The notes: generated by a model from the sequence alone, not told the origin. DNA of 64,000 nucleotides from Methanosarcina sp. MSH10X1 (GCF_004099695.1 NZ_SCHL01000017.1:1-64000); one strand, 5' to 3'. Counted from the first letter of the stretch, positions 33,560-43,478 are shown. Translations and numbers: made by a program.

Positions 33560-35413
33560 TTAATTCCGTCTTAATAAAAACACCACCGATAGCATTAGTA
33601 CCAGGTCCGGTACTCCAAACCCGGACACGACATTGCGGGTCTCTGGAGCAGGCTCAGGCTGAATATCTGGAATATCGGGAGCTTCTTCTACCTGAATAGG
33701 AAGATTAAAAGCGTAATCTTCTGCATCCTGTTTGTTCTCGCCAAAATAATAAACTACCCTTCCGTTAACATTAAAGTTTCCAGCTTGATTGGCTACGATC
33801 TTCACTTCGATATCTCTACCCGTTCCGGGTTCCAGATAATATTTTGCCATATACTGTCCGGCACCGGACTCAGCAAATCCTGTAGAAGAAACGCTCATTC
33901 CCGAAGGCGGGATAATGATAACCTGAACGTGCATGGCAGGTTTTGTTATAAGGTTTACTACTGAAAGCTTGAGAAGAACTTCTTCACCATTTACTACGTT
34001 TGTTTTCTCACCATAGAGACTGACACTTGAAGAGGGTAGAGCGGATCTTTCTGTTGATATGTTTTCACCTTGCTCTGTAAATGGGCTACTATTATAATTA
34101 TTTACATTGGTTATTTGATAGTTATTATTTACAGTAGTGGTTTGACGGTTATCATTCACAGAGTTCGTCTGGTGATTATTATTTACAGAATCTGTCTGTG
34201 TGTCAGCAGGCTGTTCTTTTACACTGGTTAATACATAATAAGGCCTGGATATTGTATTACTTCCAGCATCATTACTTACTGTCAATTTAATAGAGTAACT
34301 ACCAGCTTCAACATATGTGTGAACTGGATTCTGATTGGTCGATGTTTCACCATCTCCAAAGTCCCAGAGCCAGGTAGCCGGTGAACCTGTACTGCAATCG
34401 ATAAATGATACAGTCGCCGGTACGCTGAGCGATTTGCCGGATGTAATTGCCTGCTGTACCTGCGTGGAATAGAAATTCGCGATTGGTGCCTTTAGTGCTG
34501 AAGATGCCTTTATATAGCCGGTAATACTTTCCGTATCACTACCAGCATCGTTAGTTACCGTTAAAGTAACTGTATACGTACCAGGACTGGTAAAGGTATG
34601 AGTAGCTGTTTTTGCATCCGTTGAATGAGTACCGTCTCCGAAATTCCAGTACCATGATGCAGGTGCCCCTCCGGTACCGGTATCAGCGAATCTAACTTCT
34701 AATGGGACTTTTCCGCTTGTTACGTCGGCAGTAAAGGAAGCTGCTGGTTTTTGCGCTGGCACGGGCGCTGCCGGATCCAGAACAGTGATATAATCAGGTT
34801 CCGTCACTGTATAGCTACCTGCGGAATTGGTTACAACCAGGCTAACAGTGTAAACGCCAGGCTTTTTGAATGTGTGAACAGCTGTAACAGGGTGGCGAGA
34901 GTTCCAATCGTTGCTCGTCTCGGGCTCGAAAATCCAGTAGTATGAGGTTGGGTTACCAGTTGTTTCACTTTTAAACTGAACACCCAATGGGGCATATCCT
35001 GCTGTTACGTCAGATGTAAATGTAGCAGTCGGCTTTTCCGGGTGCTCAGAGACCTCGGGCGCTTCCGGCGTTGATAATACCGTTATATAATCCGTCTTAC
35101 TTACCGTGTCGCTGCCTGCTCCATTAGTTACCGTCAGGGAGACAGTATATACACCTGGCTTTGTAAATGTGTGAGTTGCATTCATGGCATGTTTAGAGTA
35201 AATCCCGTCTCCAGTGTCCCAATTCCAGGAAGCTGGTACTCCTCCGGTGCCGGTATCAGTAAATCGCACGACTAAAGGCGCAGGACCGGAAGTTATATCG
35301 GCAGTAAATGCAGCTACAGGCTTTATTGAATCTGATAATGCCTCATCCGTTGCAGATGCAGTTGATATAAAAAATAAAAAAACTAAAATTAATAAGAAAA
35401 CTTTGCTACTCAA
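33560..35413 (-). CDS. Secreted surface protein with four PKD domains
   Basis: A 617-residue protein. It has a signal peptide (VFLLILVFLFFISTASA), then four PKD beta-sandwich repeats at about residues 31-112, 125-212, 222-303 and 312-395, each with the WxFGDG-type core (WNWDTGDGIYS, YYWIFEPE, WYWNFGDGTHS, WLWDFGDGETS) and HTFTKPGVYTVSL-like strands. The second repeat has a degenerate core. An Asn-rich low-complexity linker follows, then a beta-rich domain and a C-terminal hydrophobic anchor ending in RRN (FGVPDLVLMLSVVFLL), which resembles a CTERM sorting tail. It is likely an S-layer-associated or adhesive protein. The start is TTG 35413 with a ggggagat site. Confidence 0.88.
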   Translation of the reverse strand: MSSKVFLLILVFLFFISTASATDEALSDSIKPVAAFTADITSGPAPLVVRFTDTGTGGVPASWNWDTGDGIYSKHAMNATHTFTKPGVYTVSLTVTNGAGSDTVSKTDYITVLSTPEAPEVSEHPEKPTATFTSDVTAGYAPLGVQFKSETTGNPTSYYWIFEPETSNDWNSRHPVTAVHTFKKPGVYTVSLVVTNSAGSYTVTEPDYITVLDPAAPVPAQKPAASFTADVTSGKVPLEVRFADTGTGGAPASWYWNFGDGTHSTDAKTATHTFTSPGTYTVTLTVTNDAGSDTESITGYIKASSALKAPIANFYSTQVQQAITSGKSLSVPATVSFIDCSTGSPATWLWDFGDGETSTNQNPVHTYVEAGSYSIKLTVSNDAGSNTISRPYYVLTSVKEQPADTQTDSVNNNHQTNSVNDNRQTTTVNNNYQITNVNNYNSSPFTEQGENISTERSALPSSSVSLYGEKTNVVNGEEVLLKLSVVNLITKPAMHVQVIIIPPSGMSVSSTGFAESGAGQYMAKYYLEPGTGRDIEVKIVANQAGNFNVNGRVVYYFGENKQDAEDYAFNLPIQVEEAPDIPDIQPEPAPETRNVVSGFGVPDLVLMLSVVFLLRRN

Positions 35414-35711
35414 TTATCTCCCCTTTCCCAGGCAGGCTTACATTTCAAAGTCCGGAAGTAACCCTGATGACAATCTGTGTTCTCAGGCATAATACTGACA
35501 ATTTGTATTCTCAGGCATAATACTGACAATAGCCTGTACTGACAATGTCCTATTTTTCAGCTCACAATTTTTAGTTCACAAGAGAAATCTTATCAGTAAT
35601 ACATATAAAACACAAAGCATTTAAAATTTTTTGAATGTTTACCTTAAATGAATACTTCTGAGGAAACATCTGATACCTTAATGAGTATTATTTCATGCAA
35701 GATAATGCAGG

Positions 35712-36023
35712 ATAAAAATCATCCGGATTCTCGAAAAGAACTCTCCTATTGATGAGATAACTATAGTTGAAAATGGGAATGCCAGGGAATTCAGTGACTG
35801 GGATCAGGAAATTTTTGAGGAGTGCTAGAACGAACTTAAAATGGAAATCGGAACGAATAAAAGCTATTGGATAACTTCTATATTTACATACGGGTATGAA
35901 CCGATGCCTGCACTTAGCGCAATTGCCTTTAAAATGCTTGAGGGCGCGGGTACATCGATTCTATCCCGATATCTTAAAGTGTTTTACTACCAGAATCTTA
36001 GAGAAAACAGGCTTATAAAATGA
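35712..36023 (+). pseudogene. Interrupted small frame with in-frame TAG before the APC permease
   Basis: One reading frame runs from a stop at 35703 to TGA 36021-36023, with a single internal TAG at 35826-35828. Both sides look protein-like (SPIDEITIVENGNAREFSDW before it; SYWITSIFTYGYEPMPALSA after it). There is no ATG, GTG or TTG before the TAG; the first candidate is ATA 35712. ATG 35841 after the TAG gives 60 residues but has no ribosome binding site nearby. The end overlaps the permease start as atga, a typical coupling signal. In Methanosarcina TAG can encode pyrrolysine, so read-through is possible. A decayed gene is the simpler reading. The family is not recognised. Confidence 0.35.
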
Positions 36024-37366
36024 CCGGGCTCCAAAAAACAATCACCTTAAAGAGAGGTATAGGGCTTGCAATCTGCATGCTCATAGGTACAGGAATTCTT
36101 GCATTGCCAGGCCTGGCTCTAAGTGTGGGAAACGTCCATGAAGCAATTCTTGGATGGTTCCTTATAACTTTTGTTACCATTCCGAGAATTCAGATCTGCT
36201 CAAGGCTTGGCCTGAGATTCCCTTCGACCGCCGGGCTTGCCGGCTACGCAGAAGAAGCAGTCGGGCCCTGGGGCAGGTATTCGGTCTCTTATCTTGTAAG
36301 CGGCTCTTACCTTTTTGGGCTTCCTGCTATTGCTTTTATTGGCAGTGAATATATGCGGCAGTTTTTTAATCTCTCCGAATTAGGAGGAGCCCTTTGTGCC
36401 ATCCTTCTTGTAAGCCTGATGTTTATTTCAAACCTGTTCGGGATAAGAGCCATCACTCTGATCAACTACCTGGCGCTGACCGTACTTTTTCTGCTTATAG
36501 GACTGATTATTGTCTTTAATATCGATTTTATCGATTCCGGGCTGAGGATTGCCGGAGAAGCTCTGAGTAACCGCGGAAATGCGGACCCAAACATAGTATG
36601 GAATGTTACAGCCCTGCTTTTCTGGGCTTTTCTTGGCTGGGAGAATCTTTCTTTTTTCCTTGGAGAGATGAAGGATCCCGAAAAAAACGTTCCCCGGCTA
36701 TACTGGCTGAGCTTTGTTCTGGTTGCTGCTATCTATGTTTTACTTGCCCTGATAAGCGTAGGAGCCAGTGCTACGGGAGTTTCCCTTAAAGGAGCTGCCG
36801 GGCTCTCCAGTCTGGTTCTTCTTATACCGGGCGGAAATTTTCTGATATGGCTCATAATAATAGTGCTTGCAGCAAATGCCTGTTCCTGGAACTTTACGGC
36901 AAGCCGCCTGCTCTATGCATCTGGCAGGACAGATGTTTTTCCTGCCGTATTCGGGAAGCTCTCAAAAAGGAATATTCCTCTATCCAGCCTTGTTATTCTA
37001 TATGCCCTATCAGTTTCACTTATTACAGGATGCTATTTCTTCAAGGTTCCTGTTACCGCTATGATGCTGCTAGTAAACCAGAACTTTATTTTCCTTTGCG
37101 GCTTCATTATAATTGCTTACTGGAAAACCGAAACTGGATGGCAGAAGTGGATCTTTTCGGTTCTTTCACTTCTGTCTTTGAGCTTTCTTGCTTCAGGATT
37201 TACCTGGAAGGTTATATATCCGCTCTTTCTGATGGGGCTTGGTTATTTCAGGTTTATCGTAAAAAAGGAAGATAAGTTGTCTGTGCAGTCAGTAGATTCA
37301 CAGTCGAGGCAGGAACTCGCAGCCTTTGAAGACTCCCAGGAACTCTCCCAGCCTGCAAAGCAGTAG
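36020..37366 (+). CDS. APC-superfamily amino acid permease
   Basis: A 448-residue integral membrane protein with about 12 helices. The first helix carries the APC unwound motif (GIGLAICMLIGTGILALPG), followed by SVGNVHEAILGWFL and a loop with FPSTAGLAGYAEEAVGP. Helix 6 contains LLFWAFLGWENLSFFLGEMKDPEKN in the expected position. The family exchanges or imports amino acids or polyamines with H+ or Na+; the closest type I can suggest is the YjeH-like branch. The substrate is not known. The start overlaps the stop of the small interrupted frame upstream (atga). Confidence 0.88.
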   Translation: MTGLQKTITLKRGIGLAICMLIGTGILALPGLALSVGNVHEAILGWFLITFVTIPRIQICSRLGLRFPSTAGLAGYAEEAVGPWGRYSVSYLVSGSYLFGLPAIAFIGSEYMRQFFNLSELGGALCAILLVSLMFISNLFGIRAITLINYLALTVLFLLIGLIIVFNIDFIDSGLRIAGEALSNRGNADPNIVWNVTALLFWAFLGWENLSFFLGEMKDPEKNVPRLYWLSFVLVAAIYVLLALISVGASATGVSLKGAAGLSSLVLLIPGGNFLIWLIIIVLAANACSWNFTASRLLYASGRTDVFPAVFGKLSKRNIPLSSLVILYALSVSLITGCYFFKVPVTAMMLLVNQNFIFLCGFIIIAYWKTETGWQKWIFSVLSLLSLSFLASGFTWKVIYPLFLMGLGYFRFIVKKEDKLSVQSVDSQSRQELAAFEDSQELSQPAKQ

Positions 37367-37458
37367 GAGCAATCCGCTGGCAGTAGTTCCGGGCGCCAGG
37401 ATGATATACATAACCTTGTAAATAAGGTTAAATAAGAGTTTAATCAGGGGAGATATAT

Positions 37459-37950
37459 TTGAGTTCCAGGGATAATCTCAAAGCTGCATTTACTGGCGAA
37501 TCGATGGCAAACAGGACATACCTGGCTTTTGCGAAAAAAGCCGATGAGGAAGGGTATCACCAGATAGCAAAACTTTTTAGGGCAGCGGCTGCTGCGGAAA
37601 CGGTCCATGCTTTCAACCATTTTCAGCGGATGGGCGGGATCGGAACTACAATGGACAACCTGAAAGATGCTATCGGCGGCGAAACATATGAATTTATGAC
37701 GATGTACCCCGAGTTTATAGAGGAAGCAAAGAAAGAAGGGGACAAAAGAGCCCTCTGGAGCTTTGAGGTGGCAAATAAAGTGGAAAAAATCCATGCCGCA
37801 CTCTATGAAAAAGCCCTGAACGAAATCGGCCAGAACGAGGAGGTTGATTACCACGTCTGCAGTGTCTGTGGATATACGGTAGAAGGTGAACCTGAAGGAA
37901 ACTGTCCAATTTGCGGGGCGCCTCCGTCCAGATTTGATAAAATCGACTGA
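37459..37950 (+). CDS. Rubrerythrin
   Basis: A 163-residue protein with an N-terminal ferritin-like diiron domain (FTGESMANRTYLAFAKKA with its Glu ligand, then AAAAAETVHAFNHF, and EVANKVEKIHAALY) and a C-terminal rubredoxin domain with two CxxC pairs (HVCSVCGYTV and NCPICGAP). It reduces hydrogen peroxide in anaerobes using electrons from rubredoxin or an NAD(P)H oxidoreductase, in the cytoplasm. The start is TTG 37459 with aggggaga upstream. It is about 90 bp behind the permease and could be transcribed with it or alone. Confidence 0.95.
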   Translation: MSSRDNLKAAFTGESMANRTYLAFAKKADEEGYHQIAKLFRAAAAAETVHAFNHFQRMGGIGTTMDNLKDAIGGETYEFMTMYPEFIEEAKKEGDKRALWSFEVANKVEKIHAALYEKALNEIGQNEEVDYHVCSVCGYTVEGEPEGNCPICGAPPSRFDKID

Positions 37951-38844
37951 AAGCCGATTAAGAGAATAAAGTTTCCAGGGTAAACGGAAGGTATTCCGAG
38001 CTAACAAATTGAGAGCTAAAAAATTCCAAGAAGCTCTCTAAATTACTTTTTGCTATCATATTTCATAACGTATCTCATCAATGCTCCTCATCTATCATGG
38101 CTAGCAAAATCCGGCTTTTTTGCCTGGTTCATAACAAAATCAGGGTAAGTATTTAAGGTAAAAACGTTAATATATGCCAGATTTAATATAAAATACTAAA
38201 ATTGCTATGTAGACAGATTATTTTTCTAAAATGTAGCAAATAGTATTCTATGTACCATTATAAGGATATTTTCTTGCCTCAGAAAAAAAAATAGTATTCT
38301 ATGTACCATTATAAGGATATTTTCTTGCCTCAGAATAAAATTATCTATATAACAAGGTTTTTTTATTAATTCTTTAAAATCGCACTAGATCATTAGAGAA
38401 AAATGCCACTCGAATCTAAACTGAGAAAGTCTTTATTTCTGATATCAATATAAACGGACGTGATCCGGGAAACACATTTTTGCTAATTCTATCAGACTAA
38501 AGAAGATTCTATGCCACTTTTCATTCATACTCCATAGCAGGGTTTAACAGGACTGGAAAATAATGAATTTTGTACCCGAACACACAGGCTTCGGAAGAAA
38601 AAGAGACAGAGCCACCCTTAAAAAGTTCTTCCAAAAGCCATTCCTGATCCTGATATTTGCCTGGGGAAGGGCAAATTTAAAGTACTTTCCACAATAACTA
38701 TGCAAGGGAGTAGAACAGTGGATTCATCGATCGGCTAAGAATTGGTGAGAAAATCGGATGAATAAACCGGATAAGAAAGTTGGACATAAAAGTTGAGAAA
38801 GAAATAGGAACACAGTCAATTTCTGAGCTGAAGGGGAGCATTAA
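37951..38844. other. Intergenic region before the kai operon
   Basis: About 0.9 kb with no gene supported. It holds a 47-bp direct repeat (separate entry). The kaiC ribosome binding site is aagggga at 38831. Confidence 0.5.
38238..38335. repeat. Two 47-bp direct repeats four bases apart
   Basis: 38238-38284 and 38289-38335 are the same sequence (core tagtattctatgtaccatta, then taaggatattttcttgcctc). Perfect conservation over 47 bp suggests recent duplication or a regulatory pair upstream of kaiC. Confidence 0.85.
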
Positions 38845-40566
38845 ATGGTCGAAGAGAGGAATAAGACTTTAGAGGAAAAAATCCTGAAGAAAACCCCAAC
38901 CGGTATAAAAGGTCTGGATGATATTACTTATGGAGGGCTGCCAAAGGGTCGTCCGACCCTGATAGCGGGAAGCGCAGGATCAGGAAAAACCCTGATTTCC
39001 ATGGAATTTCTGGTAAAGGGAGCCAGAGAATATGGTGAGCCCGGGGTTTTCATGGCGTTTGAAGAGACCGAAGAAGAGCTGGTTAAGAATTTCGCTTCCC
39101 TGGGATTCGACCTTGACAGCCTGGAGGCAGAAAACAAGCTTGCAGTTGATTATGTCCACATTGACAAGAGCGAGTATGAGGAGACAGGCGACTACGACCT
39201 GGAAGGTCTGTTCATAAGGCTTGGGCTGGCTATAGATTCCATAGGCGCTAAACGTGTGGCTCTTGATACGTTAGAGGTTCTGTTTTCAGGGTTTAAGAGT
39301 GAAGCCATACTGCGTTCCGAACTTCGCAGACTCTTCCGCTGGCTTAAAGATAAAGGTGTAACCGCTATAGTTACCGGTGAACGGGGAGAGGCATCCCTTA
39401 CAAGATACGGGCTTGAGGAGTACGTTGCAGACTGTGTTATTCTCCTTGATAACAGGATGGAAGAGCAGATCGCTACCAGGCGCCTGAGGATAATTAAGTA
39501 CAGGGGCTCAAGGCACGGCACCAATGAGTATCCCTTCCTGATAGAAGAAGACGGTATATCAGTCCTGCCCATTACTTCCCTGGGTCTGGAACATGATGTA
39601 TCGAGTGAGAGGGTATCGACAGGCATAGAACGCCTTGATACAATGCTTGGAGGCAGGGGTTACTACCGCGGAAGCTCTATCCTGATCTCAGGCACTGCAG
39701 GCACAGGCAAGACCAGCTTTGCAGCCCAGTTTGTAAAAGCTGCCTGCGAGAGAGGAGAACGCTGCCTGTATTTTGCATTCGAAGAGTCGCCAGACCAGAT
39801 AATAAGGAACATGAGATCCATAGGCATAGACCTCCAGCCTTATATTGATGCCGGGCTTATGCAAATTAACGCTACACGTCCAATGGCTTACGGCCTGGAG
39901 ATGCATTTGATAGGGATGCGCAGGCTCATAGACCGCTTCGAGCCCGAAATTGTGATACTGGATCCCATATCCAACCTTACTAATGTGGGTACTCAGATTG
40001 ATGTCAGGGCTACGCTTACCAAGCTCATCGATTACCTGAAATCCAATACAATTACAGCAGTATGCACAAGCCTTGTAGAAGAAGAGAGTATAGAAGGTAT
40101 AGGTGCGAATGCCCAGGGCGTGTCTTCTATCATAGATACCTGGATCAACCTTCGCTTCTTTGAGCATAACGGCGAGCGCAACCGCGGTATTTCCGTAATC
40201 AAATCAAGGGGTATGGGACACTCCAACCAGATCAGGGAATACCTGCTGACCGATCATGGCATAGAAATCCAGGATGTATACCTTGGACCCTCCGGAAACC
40301 TGCTCATGGGATCAGCGAGAGCTGCCCAGGAGGAAAAAGAGATGGCTGAGGCTATAGCTGAAAGCCAGAGGGTGGAGCGGAAGAAAAGAGAACTGGAGAC
40401 CAGGCTCAGAGCCCTGGATGCCCAGATAGCAGCATTGAACTCGGAGTTTGAGACACAAAAAGAGGAACTTGATCTGCTAATTACCGAGGATGAATTTAAA
40501 GCCGGGGCACTGGAGAAAAGCAAAAACAGAATGGCTCTTATGAGAAAGGCTGATGAGCCTGAATAA
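38845..40566 (+). CDS. kaiC: KaiC-family ATPase
   Basis: 573 residues with two RecA-like KaiC domains. CI has Walker A GSAGSGKT at residues 42-49 and the catalytic Glu pair in FEETEEE (73-74). CII has GTAGTGKTSF near residue 289 and FEESPDQ. The CII segment GVSSIIDTWINL aligns with the phosphorylation site of cyanobacterial KaiC, giving Ser427-Ser428 as candidate sites in place of Ser-Thr. A charged coiled coil of about 75 residues (residues 490-565) extends the C-terminus, longer than in the clock protein. It heads an operon with two kaiB genes and a PAS histidine kinase. Phosphorylation or timing is inferred, not shown. Confidence 0.88.
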   Translation: MVEERNKTLEEKILKKTPTGIKGLDDITYGGLPKGRPTLIAGSAGSGKTLISMEFLVKGAREYGEPGVFMAFEETEEELVKNFASLGFDLDSLEAENKLAVDYVHIDKSEYEETGDYDLEGLFIRLGLAIDSIGAKRVALDTLEVLFSGFKSEAILRSELRRLFRWLKDKGVTAIVTGERGEASLTRYGLEEYVADCVILLDNRMEEQIATRRLRIIKYRGSRHGTNEYPFLIEEDGISVLPITSLGLEHDVSSERVSTGIERLDTMLGGRGYYRGSSILISGTAGTGKTSFAAQFVKAACERGERCLYFAFEESPDQIIRNMRSIGIDLQPYIDAGLMQINATRPMAYGLEMHLIGMRRLIDRFEPEIVILDPISNLTNVGTQIDVRATLTKLIDYLKSNTITAVCTSLVEEESIEGIGANAQGVSSIIDTWINLRFFEHNGERNRGISVIKSRGMGHSNQIREYLLTDHGIEIQDVYLGPSGNLLMGSARAAQEEKEMAEAIAESQRVERKKRELETRLRALDAQIAALNSEFETQKEELDLLITEDEFKAGALEKSKNRMALMRKADEPE

Positions 40567-40748
40567 ACATTACTGCTCTATTTATAAAGGCGGGATAAGT
40601 GAACATTTTTTGCCACGTAGCCTGTATAGTTATAATCTATGGATTATTATAATCTATGGATTGTTATTTATCTATGGATTCCAAAAGTTGTATGGAAAGA
40701 GCCTGTCAGGAAGAGGGGTACTTCTCAGGTTCAAGTGGTGGATATTTA

Positions 40749-41096
40749 ATGAAAGAAGCAGCGCAAAATTGTGATGGACCCAATGCTCTTGAGTCCGAAA
40801 ATATGTCTGATGAGGATATTTACATTTTGAGATTATACGTGGCCGGGCAGACCAAGAAAAGCCTGGCAGCTTTTGCTAACTTAAAAAAAATCTGCGAGGA
40901 ACACCTGGGCGGTAAGTACAGGATTGAGATTGTGGATCTTGTAGAGAATCCGCAGCTAGCCAAAGGAGATCAGATACTGGCTGTCCCGACATTAGTCAGG
41001 AGGCTCCCTCCACCCATAAAGAAAATAATAGGGGATCTCTCGAATACCGAACGCGTTCTGGTTGGACTGGATTTGCTTCCTGAGAGGTGCGCATAA
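40749..41096 (+). CDS. kaiB: KaiB-like protein 1
   Basis: About 115 residues with the thioredoxin-like KaiB fold: [18 protein letters not shown], then [34 protein letters not shown] and [10 protein letters not shown]. By family it binds the CI ring of KaiC after phosphorylation, in a fold-switched form. I chose ATG 40749, which has a ggtgga site six bases before; the frame is open upstream to 40656, but those 31 residues lie outside the normal KaiB length. It is followed directly by the second kaiB (taatg overlap). Confidence 0.9.
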   Translation: MKEAAQNCDGPNALESENMSDEDIYILRLYVAGQTKKSLAAFANLKKICEEHLGGKYRIEIVDLVENPQLAKGDQILAVPTLVRRLPPPIKKIIGDLSNTERVLVGLDLLPERCA

Positions 41097-41479
41097 TGAC
41101 CCGGAATGAAGAGACAGGGGCTGAAGAAACCAGAATCTCGGATTCCGAAGAGCTCAAAACTTCTTTTGAGGAAGCCCTGGAGAAAACCGAAGATGGAAAA
41201 TATATTCTGCATCTCTATGTTGCGGGCATGGGTCCCAAATCCGTACAGGCGATCGAGAATATCAAGCGGATATGCGAAGAATACCTTCCAGGCAGGTACG
41301 AGCTGGAAGTCATTGATATTTACCAGTATCCGATTCTTGCCAAAGATGGGCAGATAGTGGCAGCCCCAACACTGATAAAGGAGCTCCCTCCACCCTTAAA
41401 AAAACTCATCGGGAGCATGGCGGATACCGAAAGGGTTCTCGTTGGAATGGATCTGAAATTCAAAAATGATAAAGAATAA
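41096..41479 (+). CDS. kaiB: KaiB-like protein 2
   Basis: 127 residues. After an acidic extension of about 35 residues it has the KaiB pattern YILHLYVAGMGPKSVQAI, RYELEVIDIYQYP, IVAAPTLIKELPPPLKKLIG and VLVGMDLKF. ATG 41096 overlaps the upstream stop as taatg, so translation is coupled. It is about half identical to KaiB 1 by eye, probably an old tandem duplicate. The two may bind KaiC in different states or one may serve the neighbouring kinase; this is inference. Confidence 0.9.
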   Translation: MTRNEETGAEETRISDSEELKTSFEEALEKTEDGKYILHLYVAGMGPKSVQAIENIKRICEEYLPGRYELEVIDIYQYPILAKDGQIVAAPTLIKELPPPLKKLIGSMADTERVLVGMDLKFKNDKE

Positions 41480-41499
41480 TCGACTTCTTGAAGGACCGT

Positions 41500-42756
41500 A
41501 TGAATATGAGCTCTAAAGCGGAAAAAAGCCGGGAGCCCGTACCATATAAGGCTTTGCTGGATGAGAATCATGCCTTAAAAAACGAGGTAGAAAGCCTGAA
41601 AGCAAGTCTGGAAGAAGCTGAGGAACTCAGGCGTGCCATCAGCGAGGGGGATCTTGATGCCCTGGTACTGCCAGGTCCTGAAGGGAAAATGGTTTTCACA
41701 CTGGATAGTGCGGATTACGCATATCGTGTCCTGGTGGAGACCATGAATGAGGGCACTGCCACCCTGGCTTTTGATGGCACCATCCTCTACTGCAACCGCC
41801 ATTTCGCAGAACTCCTGAGGATGCCCCTTCCTGCCATAGTAGGCACATCTATCTATCGATTTATTGTACCTGATAGCATAAACACTTTTAAGGCAATCCT
41901 GGGGCGTGAGAGGGGCAAAGGGGAAATCAATCTCCAGGCTGAGGGAGGCAAAGCTTTGCCTGTGTATCTGTCCATCAGCTTATTGCAGACAAGGGGGTTT
42001 TCGAATGCCTGGTGCCTCGTAATCTCAGACCTGACCGAGCAGAAGAGAAATGAGGAGATGCTCGCAAATATCGAAACTGCCCGCAAAAAAGAGATTCACC
42101 ACAGGATAAAGAATAACCTGCAGGTAATTTCCTCCCTGCTTGACCTCCAGGCTGAAAGATTCAGTGACCGGGGGTGTATTAAGGATTCGGAAATCCTTGA
42201 GGCTTTCAGGGTGAGCCAGGACAGGGTCATATCAATGGCGCTTATCCATGAAGAACTGCATGAAGGTGGAGAAGTCGATGCCCTTAACTTTTCGCCGTAT
42301 CTGGAGAGACTCGCTGAAAATCTTCTCCGGACTTACAGGCTTGGAGATTCCAGTATTAGCTTAAATATGGAGCTTGAAGAGGATATTTTCTTTGATATGG
42401 ATACAGCAGTGCCTTTAGGACTGATTGTCAACGAACTTGTTTCCAATTCCTTAAAATATGCCTTCCCAGGCATGAATAAAGGGGAAATCCGGATCAAACT
42501 CTTCAGTCAGGAGACTGGAAACGAGTTGAATAAAAAGGAGCCTGACGGAAAAAGTAGCAGGTATACTCTCGTGGTCTCTGATAACGGAACCGGCATTCCC
42601 GACAGTGTCGATCTTGAAAACCCGGATACGCTTGGTCTGCAGCTTGTGTCCATTCTTGTGGACCAGCTGGATGGGGAAATGGAGCTAAAAAGGGATAACG
42701 GAACGGAATTCATTATAAAACTCAGCACGGGAGAAAAATTATCAAACAAACTCTAA
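41500..42756 (+). CDS. PAS/HisKA_2 histidine kinase in the kai operon
   Basis: About 418 residues, soluble. A coiled-coil start (LLDENHALKNEVESLKASLE) is followed by a PAS domain (residues about 75-190: EGTATLAFDGTILYCNRHFA), a HisKA_2 box (KKEIHHRIKNNLQVISSLLD) and an HATPase_c domain with N-box VNELVSNSLKYAF and G-boxes DNGTGIP and TLGLQLVSILVDQ. It follows kaiB 2 by 20 bp. ATG 41500 has aaggacc just upstream; a TTG at 41488 is also possible. In cyanobacteria SasA and CikA read out KaiC; this kinase is a different type but holds the same operon position, so it is a plausible output or input partner. It is a paralogue of the kinases in the first 6 kb. Confidence 0.88.
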   Translation: MNMSSKAEKSREPVPYKALLDENHALKNEVESLKASLEEAEELRRAISEGDLDALVLPGPEGKMVFTLDSADYAYRVLVETMNEGTATLAFDGTILYCNRHFAELLRMPLPAIVGTSIYRFIVPDSINTFKAILGRERGKGEINLQAEGGKALPVYLSISLLQTRGFSNAWCLVISDLTEQKRNEEMLANIETARKKEIHHRIKNNLQVISSLLDLQAERFSDRGCIKDSEILEAFRVSQDRVISMALIHEELHEGGEVDALNFSPYLERLAENLLRTYRLGDSSISLNMELEEDIFFDMDTAVPLGLIVNELVSNSLKYAFPGMNKGEIRIKLFSQETGNELNKKEPDGKSSRYTLVVSDNGTGIPDSVDLENPDTLGLQLVSILVDQLDGEMELKRDNGTEFIIKLSTGEKLSNKL

Positions 42757-42888
42757 TTTTTTACGCGTTTCCTATTCTCTAATAAGCTTTCTAATTCTCT
42801 CTTTCTCAAGGAACTTTCAATCTTTCACTAAAGGAAGAACCCTTTTAGATAAATGACCTTTGAGAAGCTCTCTTTTATAAAAACGATT

Positions 42889-43311
42889 TTAAAATTCCCC
42901 GAGAACCTGAAGCATTATTCTTCTTACCTTCTCAATCCTGTCAAAATTAATATATACAATCTGCTGCCAGGTCCCAAGGGTCAGGCTCCTTTCAACGAAA
43001 GGAACAGTAAGGCTCGGGCCGATGAGCAGGGCTCTTAAATGGGAACCTCCGTTGTAATCGCCCCAGGTTTTATGGTGGTGATAGTCCTTATCCAGAGGGA
43101 TTAGCCTATCAAGGGTTTCAGAAACATCTTTTGAGAGATTTGGCTCAAATTCCACCGTAGTTATTGCTCCGGTTGACCCAATGCAAAAGATTGTAACCGT
43201 CCCATTTCTTATTTTTGACTGTCTGAGTTCCTCGGAGACTATTTCCGTAATATCAACAATTCCACAGTCTTCTTTTCCAATTACTGAGATTTCCCTCGTT
43301 TCTACAGGCAT
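42889..43311 (-). CDS. YjbQ-family (UPF0047) protein
   Basis: A 140-residue protein of the YjbQ/UPF0047 family: VTIFCIGSTGAITTVEFEPN, then DYHHHKTWGDYNGGSHLRAL, with the conserved His/Asp cluster, and LTLGTWQQIVYINFD near the end. Members have weak thiamine phosphate synthase activity in vitro; the in vivo role is unsettled. It converges with the kai-operon kinase and stands alone. Its length matches the family. Confidence 0.92.
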   Translation of the reverse strand: MPVETREISVIGKEDCGIVDITEIVSEELRQSKIRNGTVTIFCIGSTGAITTVEFEPNLSKDVSETLDRLIPLDKDYHHHKTWGDYNGGSHLRALLIGPSLTVPFVERSLTLGTWQQIVYINFDRIEKVRRIMLQVLGEF

Positions 43312-43478
43312 AGTTGAATATTAGAAATTACAATTGATAAATTCTTTTAAGTCTTTAAAGACTATCCAAGATTCTGGCTGGTTTCTATATTGTTTCGTGA
43401 CTTATAAAGGCATAATTGCAGCGAAATCCGGAAAAGAAGTGCAAAAATATTCCTTTCTGGTTTTAAACAATAATCGCC

